From NCBI GenBank assembly GCA_027064095.1, contig JAMOQI010000058.1, forward strand, positions 1 to 37,535: a stretch of DNA of 37,535 nucleotides, given 5' to 3'. The DNA comes from Bacteroidales bacterium (GTDB lineage Bacteria > Bacteroidota > Bacteroidia > Bacteroidales > UBA1556). The notes under the pieces are model-generated. The model saw only the letters and a program-made list of their open reading frames with translations, did no database searches and was not told where the DNA came from. The stretch's first letter is position 1. Every line of letters starts with the position of its first letter. This document shows positions 1-6,917 of this stretch, piece by piece. Position numbers and translations under genes: made by a program.

Positions 1-2513
1 GTTCCGAATGGTCATTTACCACTGCAGTTACACAATCTGCTACAACACAAACAGCTCCATGGAGTGATGATTTTTCTACACATAGTGGAGGCGCCGGTAC
101 AACCACAAACGGCTGGGTAACCAATCCTACTACAGGATTTGATTGGCAAGTTTCAACCGATGGAACTACACCTTCAGGCAGTACAGGGCCTTCTGCTGAT
201 AATACGGGTGATGATCATTTTATTTTCACCGAAGCAACCGGCAGCTCAGCCGGTGATGTGGCATATTTGTATTCTCCCAAGTTAGACCTTACGGCTCTAA
301 CATCCCCTGAATTATCTTTCTACTATCATATGTATGGTTCCGATATGGGCGACTTACATATTGATGTATATAATGGATCTTCATACACTAATGATGTTGC
401 AGCCGCTATTTCAGGACAACAACAAACATCTCAAAGCGATTCGTGGTTAAAATATACGGTGAATTTATCATCATATTCAGGTACAATTCATATAAGATTT
501 AGAGGTGTTAGAGGTAGTGGATATACGAGCGATATGTCCATTGATGATTTTAATATTCATGAAACTCCGGCATGTCCTGACCCATCAGCACAAACAGAAA
601 CAAATATTACTACTTCATCTGTTGATTTAGGTTGGACAGAAAACGGCACCGCCACTACCTGGAACATTGAATATGGTCCTGCCGGTTTTACACAAGGCGA
701 CGGTAGCAGTACAACGATAACAGGAACAACAACAAATCCTCATTCTTTAACCGGTTTGTCTGCCGCTACCGATTATGATTGGTATGTACAAGCCGATTGC
801 GGTAGTGGTAGCACCAGCTCTTGGGTTGGACCGAGTAGTTTTACAACTGCAAAATATTCAACCGTTACTAATGGAAAAACAACTAAATGTTCACCTTTAT
901 GGGCCAGATCCGGTTCTACTGCAAGCTATTTCTATGATAAATATAGTTTTACGGTTCCCTCTTCCGGTAATTATGATATAACAGGTGATTGGAGACAGAG
1001 TGGCGGAAGTGATTTTGACGGTTATCTATATTTGTATGAAAACAGTTTTGACCCCGATAATCCAACTACTAACAGATTGGCATACGATGATGATTATGAC
1101 GTTGGAGGAGGAGGTACATCCGGTTCCAAGATAGAAAACCAGAGTCTTTCCAGTGGTACTACATATATTGTTGTAGGAACAACTTATGGTGCAAATAATT
1201 TGGGTGGAGATATGGAATTTACAATAGAGGGTCCGGCTTCGGCGACGGCAAATGCTACAGCTGATTATAACGGGGTACCATCGGGTTATACACATAATCC
1301 GCCTTCAACAGATGGTACTACCCGCACTGCAACCTATTCTTGTGATGATGAAAACAGTGTGACTCATTATTATTATGACAATGGTACCTCTACTAATTAT
1401 AGTGATGATGAATTACTCCTCTCCATCAATAAAAATGGTGAAGATATTGGAACTATTGGAGATGGAACATTCTCTTTAATCTTAGATGGAAATGCAGGAG
1501 TAAGCCATATTACCAATCCCCCGGCTGATTACGTATCCTCTTTTCATGGATGGTATGTTTTTAACAGATATTGGAAAGTTACACCAACATCTCAACCTTC
1601 ATCAGGAGTTAATGTAATATTTTACTATGAAACAGCAGATTTTACTGCATTACAAGATGCTCTAACTGATGCTGGATATTCAGCTCCAAGCAATCATACG
1701 GATATGTACACATTCAAAATTAATAATGTTACAAGTACTTATGATCCAAATCCTGCAAATGGCCATGATGGAGTCCCATTGGCATCTTCAAATGGTACTG
1801 ACGGTTGTTGGATATTCAGTAACGATACAAGAGCATCAACCAGTAAATGGGAATATTCCAACTTGGGTGACGATATTCACTCTATGGAGACTGTTGTGAC
1901 TCATTTCAGTGGTGGTGGTGGTGGTTCCGGTGATACTGGCGACGATGGTAGTGGCAGCCCATTACCTATGGAACTAATAAGTATTAGCGGTAAAAACTTA
2001 TTAAATTATAATTTAATTAATTGGACAACTGCTTCTGAAACTAATACCATGCAATTTATTTTAGAGAGATCTGTTAATTTGAAAAATGATGTAAAAGTTA
2101 TTGGCAAAGTAACCGCAGCAGGTAATTCTAATACATTGCTTAATTATGAAATAAAGGATATGAATCCTATTCCAAAGGCTTATTATCGTATTAGATCCAT
2201 TGATTTTGATGGAAAACAACAAATATCACAATGGATATATTTAGATAGAAATAGTGATAAACTAGAAATAGTAAATCTTTATCCTAACCCTGCAGTAAAT
2301 ACTATTAACATAGAATTGATGAGCCCTTCAATAGATAATGGTAAAATTGAGATTAGGGATATAGTTGGCAGAGTGCTATACGATCAAGAAGTAAGTTTTT
2401 ATAGTGGTAGTCAGACACTTGAATTAGATATTTCACAATTTGATAAAGGCACATATTATTTTATTGTTGAGAATGACGGCGTCAGAATAACACGATTGTT
2501 TGTAAGGCAATAG
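1..2513 (+). CDS. Secreted multidomain T9SS protein (MAM, Fn3, pre-peptidase C-terminal-like, type A sorting domain), 5' end missing
   Basis: The frame is open from base 3, so the gene begins before the window; the GTG at 258 lies inside a domain and is not the start. The first residues (EWSFTTA) look like the end of a fibronectin III domain. A MAM-like domain follows (about 60-560, DDFSTHSGG to IDDFNIHE), then a fibronectin III domain (about 565-855, ending SSFTTA), a pre-peptidase C-terminal-like beta domain (about 860-1235, DGYLYLYE, aspartate-rich), a beta-rich stretch of about 220 residues I cannot assign (1240-1910), a Gly/Asp/Ser linker, and the common Bacteroidota tail with LPMELISISG, WTTASETN and YYRIRSIDFDG. 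It ends with a type A sorting domain (LYPNPAVNTINIEL to the terminal LFVRQ). Such proteins are exported by Sec and T9SS and end up at the cell surface or outside. No catalytic domain is visible in the part present. The stop is followed by a strong terminator. Confidence 0.9.
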   Translation, partial: SEWSFTTAVTQSATTQTAPWSDDFSTHSGGAGTTTNGWVTNPTTGFDWQVSTDGTTPSGSTGPSADNTGDDHFIFTEATGSSAGDVAYLYSPKLDLTALTSPELSFYYHMYGSDMGDLHIDVYNGSSYTNDVAAAISGQQQTSQSDSWLKYTVNLSSYSGTIHIRFRGVRGSGYTSDMSIDDFNIHETPACPDPSAQTETNITTSSVDLGWTENGTATTWNIEYGPAGFTQGDGSSTTITGTTTNPHSLTGLSAATDYDWYVQADCGSGSTSSWVGPSSFTTAKYSTVTNGKTTKCSPLWARSGSTASYFYDKYSFTVPSSGNYDITGDWRQSGGSDFDGYLYLYENSFDPDNPTTNRLAYDDDYDVGGGGTSGSKIENQSLSSGTTYIVVGTTYGANNLGGDMEFTIEGPASATANATADYNGVPSGYTHNPPSTDGTTRTATYSCDDENSVTHYYYDNGTSTNYSDDELLLSINKNGEDIGTIGDGTFSLILDGNAGVSHITNPPADYVSSFHGWYVFNRYWKVTPTSQPSSGVNVIFYYETADFTALQDALTDAGYSAPSNHTDMYTFKINNVTSTYDPNPANGHDGVPLASSNGTDGCWIFSNDTRASTSKWEYSNLGDDIHSMETVVTHFSGGGGGSGDTGDDGSGSPLPMELISISGKNLLNYNLINWTTASETNTMQFILERSVNLKNDVKVIGKVTAAGNSNTLLNYEIKDMNPIPKAYYRIRSIDFDGKQQISQWIYLDRNSDKLEIVNLYPNPAVNTINIELMSPSIDNGKIEIRDIVGRVLYDQEVSFYSGSQTLELDISQFDKGTYYFIVENDGVRITRLFVRQ

Positions 2514-2523
2514 ACTATAAAAT

Positions 2524-2563
2524 AAAAGGGTGAATCGCTTAAGTGATTCACCCTTTTTCTTTT
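2524..2563. terminator. Rho-independent terminator, probably bidirectional
   Basis: GGGTGAATC (2528-2536) pairs with GATTCACCC (2545-2553), and the stem can extend inward through CTT/AAG with a G-U pair. A T-rich tract follows on the plus strand and AATAAAA precedes it. It sits between the convergent T9SS gene and the 2605-4575 gene, so it can serve both. Confidence 0.85.
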
Positions 2564-2604
2564 ACAAATTAAATATTCCCGAGATTATAAACTCATATAA
2601 GTTT

Positions 2605-4575
2605 TTAAAGTTTAAATATTTTATAAAATTCATCATCAACTTTTGTCTCCACAATTCCTTCTGCAGTTAAAATATCAAAATAAGATTTTACTTTACTAAC
2701 TAATTCATCACCTTCAACATAATTGAAATTAACGCGAGAAAGAAACTTCTCTACTCTATCAACAGGTTGACGCATCATATCATATGATAATTTTGCTGAA
2801 AGAAACCGATTTTCATTTACCCAGTCAATAGCATTTCTAAGTTCTTCTAAAACTATTTCCGATAGTTCCGGATTGTTCCTTACAAACTCACCTTTAAAGA
2901 CTATTCCTGCATTTGGAAATGAACCAAATCCCGGATTTATCTCATTCCATAATTTATTATAAGAAATCTCAGAAATAGGCTCTTTTCTATCTTCCATTAT
3001 TTTTACTGCATAACTAGCTTCTGGTTCGCGAAGAATAACAGTATCAGCTTTTCCGGTAACAAAATCTGAGTATATCTTCTCTGGTCGTCCAAAAGGTTTT
3101 CCATACGTAAAATGATAATCTTCTACATTTTCACCACTTGCTTTTAAGAGGTATTTTGTGATTTTAGCAGGAGGAGCTTCCTCAAATAATGGAGTGGCAA
3201 TATCATGTCCTTTTACATCTTTAAATTGTTCGGCTTTATAACCTCTGGCAAGCATAACAAAATTGTCCCAAACAAAAATTGCAGGAATCTTGACATCACT
3301 TTGTTGAAGTTTTGCTGATGTAATTAAAGCAGAGAAACTAATATCTGCTTTTCCATTTATTATCCACCCTAGATGCTTCTCTGTTTCTTCCCAGACTTTA
3401 AGCTCTTTAATATTAACAGATTTACGTATTTTCTCAGATTGAAGCAATCTCATAATAATAGGATATGCTACAGGAGTAGCAGATTGAATTACAACATCAG
3501 GTTTCTCAATATTCTCTTCACCTTCTAATTTCTCACTAACTTTTTTATGAAAATAAACCCAAATCTGAAATGGTCCTTTCTCTTCTGATACATAATCAAA
3601 GCCCATTTCTGAAAGCATATTTATAAGAGGAATAGGGTTAAATTTCTGAATTAAAATAAAACCATCATCTTCAGCGGTATCATAAGCTTTCTTTAGAATA
3701 ATATCGAAAGGATCGCTTTGCATAGATCTGACATCTAAAATCTCAAATTGCTCTTTTCTTTCTTCCCAATTTTGTACTTTAACTTCTTCTTTATCATTAT
3801 AAATTGACAAACGATACTCTCTTCCTTTTTCAATATTAAACTTAAGGCCTAAACCTTGTGCCACTTTAGCAATAATACCAGGTTCTTCCACAGATAAAAT
3901 AACAATATTCTCTCCTTTAACCAAATTAGATACACGTTCTATCAAATCATCACGGCTACTATCATTTAAAATATATCGTTCAGATGATTCTTTCCAATTA
4001 ATTTCTTCTCCTTCCGGTAATACATCATCTATTTTGGTATTAATACACTCAGGCATTACTTTAATCAGTTCTTCTTCTAATCCTAAATATGCATTCATAC
4101 TATGAAGTATTTCGCAAACTGAAACACCAGTAATTTTTGCAGCATCTTTAAATGTTGCAAAACGAGCCAGAGTTTTATATAAAACAGGATTCTGCATCTT
4201 TCTAAATTTAGGAGAAATAGATATTAGAACATCTTTCAATTCCTCGTGTTTATCAAGAACTTCCTTAATATTACTACTTGCTAAGATTGGCTGCCCTATG
4301 CTTTTCTTTTTACCAAAAACATCTTCCACAATAGATGCTGTGTCAATTTTAATATTTGACTCTTCATTCTCAGTTTCATTTGGTGAAGAATGAATAATAG
4401 CACCAACAGGACATACTTCTAATGCACTTTCGCATTCATCAGCCTCAGCTTCAGTCTTAGGTTGTAATTTCACAAAAGCTTTATCAGAATCATTCATTGC
4501 AAAATGTTTCTCACTTACCTCAACACATGCTCTGCAGTTGATGCATTCATCTGTTACTTTATATTTTGTTATCAT
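2605..4575 (-). CDS. Ferredoxin-DUF1858-DUF2249-substrate-binding-fold fusion protein
   Basis: A 656-residue protein of four parts. Residues 1-61 form a ferredoxin-like domain for one [4Fe-4S] cluster (C11, C14, C17 and C55 before Pro; extra C48). Residues about 92-170 match DUF1858 (KFRKMQNPVLYKTLARFATF, then AAKITGVS). Residues about 275-345 match DUF2249 (LDVRSMQSDPFDIIL, then NPIPLINMLSEMGF). From about 357 to the end is a fold of the NMT1/SsuA-like periplasmic-binding type (SATPVAYPIIMRLL, GKADISF, PPAKITKYLLKASG, GKADTVILREPEASYA). There is no signal peptide or membrane segment, so it should be cytoplasmic, unusual for a binding-protein fold. DUF1858 and DUF2249 occur elsewhere near hemerythrin and NO-stress genes (general knowledge). 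It lies 29 bp after the PepSY gene, in one operon, divergent from the regulator and norB. The ligand and reaction are unknown; electron transfer, NO/Fe-S repair or small-molecule sensing are all possible. Confidence 0.8.
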   Translation of the reverse strand: MITKYKVTDECINCRACVEVSEKHFAMNDSDKAFVKLQPKTEAEADECESALEVCPVGAIIHSSPNETENEESNIKIDTASIVEDVFGKKKSIGQPILASSNIKEVLDKHEELKDVLISISPKFRKMQNPVLYKTLARFATFKDAAKITGVSVCEILHSMNAYLGLEEELIKVMPECINTKIDDVLPEGEEINWKESSERYILNDSSRDDLIERVSNLVKGENIVILSVEEPGIIAKVAQGLGLKFNIEKGREYRLSIYNDKEEVKVQNWEERKEQFEILDVRSMQSDPFDIILKKAYDTAEDDGFILIQKFNPIPLINMLSEMGFDYVSEEKGPFQIWVYFHKKVSEKLEGEENIEKPDVVIQSATPVAYPIIMRLLQSEKIRKSVNIKELKVWEETEKHLGWIINGKADISFSALITSAKLQQSDVKIPAIFVWDNFVMLARGYKAEQFKDVKGHDIATPLFEEAPPAKITKYLLKASGENVEDYHFTYGKPFGRPEKIYSDFVTGKADTVILREPEASYAVKIMEDRKEPISEISYNKLWNEINPGFGSFPNAGIVFKGEFVRNNPELSEIVLEELRNAIDWVNENRFLSAKLSYDMMRQPVDRVEKFLSRVNFNYVEGDELVSKVKSYFDILTAEGIVETKVDDEFYKIFKL

Positions 4576-4604
4576 AATTATATAGTTTTATAAATCATTA
4601 AATA

Positions 4605-6119
4605 TCAGTATTTAACTCCACGATAAGTCTTCCACCACACCCATGTACCAGAAATAAGAATAAATAAAATTCCAAATCCGGATAGTGGAATAATAAGAAC
4701 ATAAAAACTTCCAAGTAGAAATTCAAATATTCTACCCGTATGCACTTCTAATCCTAAATTCCATAACGACATACGATATGTATTTGCTATTTTTGCCGGC
4801 ATAAATATGGATTCTCCCCCATTGATATTAAAAGCCCCTTTATCGTAATCAAAGACTATCTCATTATCTTTAAAATCTGTAGTATAGCCAGTAACCAAAT
4901 AATCTCCAATAGGAGGACCCATTTTCTCGGGTTTTTTCCAAGGCTCTTTTTTAATATAATCTATAACAGTATTTTTGGAAGGATTCCATTCAAATAAACC
5001 TTCAAAAGAACCAACCAAATAAGTATCTGATGACTGTTTCCTAAAAACATTTACTCCCATTATAGAAGCTGGAGGTTGAAATTTAAATCTCTTTAATGAA
5101 TCATTAAAATTAGTATCAGAATAATAAAATCCATCTAAAGTAGATACCAAAAAGCGTTCTTTTTGTTCATCATAAAGTATTCTTCGCAATTTATCAAACC
5201 AAGGATTTGGAGTATCTAATTCACTCCCCGGGAACTTAGAAACTTTGGCATTAGCCACGGTAATAATAAGAGGAGGTCGCAAAAACATACCTGTTGCAGT
5301 AGTAATTATAAGGAGGATTACGGTTGTCCAGCCAATTTTATTATGCCATTTTAGATTCCAAATATTAACAGCTTTAGTTTTAGCAAAAGGCTTCTTATTA
5401 ATTGCTTTTTTAATAATTCTTTTCTTATTAATAAAAATAACAACTCCTGTAATAGTAAGAAAAATAAATATTAGACCAACAATATCCACAATAAACTTCC
5501 CTATACTTCCATAAATTTCTCCACTATGAATTACCCATAGGGTTTTAAATAGTCCAATCTTATTATCATAATTCTCTGGCGCAGGAAGTTCCATAACTTT
5601 AAAATCTGCTAAATTTTTATTAGCAATAATAAGGTGAGACCTACTAAGAATATATATTTTATTATCTTTTTGAATAAGATCCACAATACGTTTTTCTGAA
5701 GTCGGTATTAAAACCTTATTCCATTTACTCTCTTTATAATTATACTCATATAATCCGAAAAAAGTAGCAGCAATAAGTTTTTGTTCGCTAGTCAATAATA
5801 ATGTGCTTATTTTTTTATTGTCGATACCTTGTGGAAAACCATTATTAAAATCAGTAAAACCAATAAAATTGGAATCAGTGAGCCAAACCCCCATATTACC
5901 ATATATAAGAATTGAATCAGAACTAAGCTTTAAAGTGGATTTTACTGCTGCATTATTCCAATTTTTAATACTATACTCATTTGGCAAATAATTTCTACTG
6001 ATATCAAAATTAGACAAGGCCTTTCTGTGATTTAATAAAATACCAGAAATAGAAAATAGTATAATAATAAACGCCAGTATTATACTTAACCATTTATGAT
6101 ATTTCTTTAAAAATTCCAT
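4605..6119 (-). CDS. PepSY-associated transmembrane protein
   Basis: A 504-residue membrane protein. The start (MEFLKKYHKWLSIILAFIII, then SGILLNHR) is the standard opening of PepSY_TM proteins. Further membrane segments lie near residues 205-232 (IVGLIFIFLTITGVVIF), 260-280 (IGWTTVILLIITTATGMF), and at the C-terminus (LIIPLSGFGILFILISGTWVWW). Between them are two extracytoplasmic stretches with propeller-like strands (LLLTSEQKLIAATFFGLYEY; FLVSTLDGFYY; YLVGSFEGLFEW). PepSY_TM proteins include ferric-siderophore and flavin-linked reductases, but I see no heme or flavin motif that settles a reaction here. It is the first gene of the leftward pair, divergent from the Rrf2 regulator with a 286-bp gap, which suggests a role in the NO or iron response. 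The ATG at 6117-6119 is preceded by a promoter-like box about 27 bp upstream. Confidence 0.8.
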   Translation of the reverse strand: MEFLKKYHKWLSIILAFIIILFSISGILLNHRKALSNFDISRNYLPNEYSIKNWNNAAVKSTLKLSSDSILIYGNMGVWLTDSNFIGFTDFNNGFPQGIDNKKISTLLLTSEQKLIAATFFGLYEYNYKESKWNKVLIPTSEKRIVDLIQKDNKIYILSRSHLIIANKNLADFKVMELPAPENYDNKIGLFKTLWVIHSGEIYGSIGKFIVDIVGLIFIFLTITGVVIFINKKRIIKKAINKKPFAKTKAVNIWNLKWHNKIGWTTVILLIITTATGMFLRPPLIITVANAKVSKFPGSELDTPNPWFDKLRRILYDEQKERFLVSTLDGFYYSDTNFNDSLKRFKFQPPASIMGVNVFRKQSSDTYLVGSFEGLFEWNPSKNTVIDYIKKEPWKKPEKMGPPIGDYLVTGYTTDFKDNEIVFDYDKGAFNINGGESIFMPAKIANTYRMSLWNLGLEVHTGRIFEFLLGSFYVLIIPLSGFGILFILISGTWVWWKTYRGVKY

Positions 6120-6145
6120 TATATTATAATATTTAAAATACGATG

Positions 6146-6153
6146 CAAATGTA
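6146..6153 (-). promoter_or_regulatory. Predicted -7 box for the PepSY operon
   Basis: CAAATGTA on the plus strand reads TACATTTG on the minus strand, matching the Bacteroidota -7 consensus TAnnTTTG. It would give a leader of roughly 20 nt before the ATG at 6119. The -33 element is not clear (nearest TTG about 25 bp away). Confidence 0.5.
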
Positions 6154-6248
6154 GTATTAAAAAATTATAATAGAATAACAACATCTAGGTATTTTAAGTT
6201 TTTCTATTAAATAAATCACTAATTTATTCGAAGTTAAAACAAAAATAT

Positions 6249-6256
6249 TATCTTTG
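6249..6256 (+). promoter_or_regulatory. Predicted -7 box for the Rrf2 regulator
   Basis: TATCTTTG matches TAnnTTTG. The -33 element is poor (TTCG about 19 bp upstream). The leader to the ATG at 6406 would be about 140 nt, long for this window, so regulation in the leader or a second promoter is possible. Confidence 0.4.
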
Positions 6257-6405
6257 TCGCATATTACTACACAGGTATGGTATTTTATTATTTGTTATGA
6301 AACGAGCACGACAAAAATACTTATTAATCCTCCTCTCTATTGGCAGGCAGATAAATAAATAATTATTTTTTTCATGCGAACATATGGCGTTAAATCTATA
6401 AACAT

Positions 6406-6819
6406 ATGAAACTTTCAAAAACTTCAGAATATGCATTAAGGGTACTGGCATATATGATTAACTCTGATATGCAAGTATTCAAAGCAAAGGATTTGGTTGA
6501 GACATTAAATGTTCCAAATAAATACTTGAGAAGATTAATGACAGATATGTCGAAATATGGTTTTATAAAGAGTTTACAAGGTAGAGAAGGTGGTTATGTT
6601 TTTGCCAAAAATGCTGACAAAATATTTCTAATTGAGGTTATAGATGCGGTGGAAGGTATTGATAAATACCAAGGTTGTATAATGGGACATCAAAGTTGTA
6701 GTGAAGAAAACCCATGTAGTCTTCATAAGTCATACGCTCCTATAAGAGATTTAGAAATGGAATATTTTAGAAAAACAAGCATCAAGGAATTGAAAGATAA
6801 AAACATTCATAAATTTTAA
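6406..6819 (+). CDS. Rrf2-family Fe-S transcriptional regulator, NsrR/IscR-like
   Basis: A 137-residue winged-helix regulator. The opening MKLSKTSEYALRVLAYM is the Rrf2 signature; the recognition region (VPNKYLRRLMTDMSKYGFI) and wing (SLQGREGGYVFAKN) follow. Three Cys near residues 88-101 (GCIMGHQSCSEENPC) are placed as the [Fe-S] ligands of NsrR and IscR, although the spacing is C-x6-C-x5-C and not the usual C-x5-C-x5-C. The gene lies 98 bp upstream of norB in the same direction and divergent from the PepSY pair, which supports an NO-sensing, NsrR-type role, probably repressing norB and perhaps the divergent operon. I leave the symbol blank because Rrf2 members with other ligands (iron, redox) cannot be excluded. 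Confidence 0.88.
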   Translation: MKLSKTSEYALRVLAYMINSDMQVFKAKDLVETLNVPNKYLRRLMTDMSKYGFIKSLQGREGGYVFAKNADKIFLIEVIDAVEGIDKYQGCIMGHQSCSEENPCSLHKSYAPIRDLEMEYFRKTSIKELKDKNIHKF

Positions 6820-6854
6820 TTATTCATCAATAAGGAACTAATAAAAATTTTTTA

Positions 6855-6879
6855 TATCTTTATCATCTACTTAAAGATA
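6855..6879. promoter_or_regulatory. Inverted repeat in front of norB, possible operator
   Basis: TATCTTTA (6855-6862) and TAAAGATA (6872-6879) form a perfect 8-bp inverted repeat with a 9-bp spacer, 39 bp before the norB ATG. The left arm is one base from the TAnnTTTG -7 box, so a protein bound here would block polymerase. A role as the Rrf2 binding site is inference. Confidence 0.45.
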
Positions 6880-6917
6880 GTGTTTAAACAATTATTTTTT
6901 TAACTAAATATTAAATT

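Noticed and set aside
258-2513. GTG at 258 as the start of the first gene
   Set aside because: The same frame is open to base 3 and encodes the first part of the MAM-like domain, so the true start is outside the window.
6142-6153. Possible NsrR-type site GATGCAAATGTA before the PepSY gene
   Set aside because: Only one half resembles the ATGCA core and there is no symmetrical partner; it is better explained as the -7 box.
6248-6451. Minus-strand frame over the regulator's upstream region
   Set aside because: It overlaps the Rrf2 start and the promoter region and its product looks like random translation.
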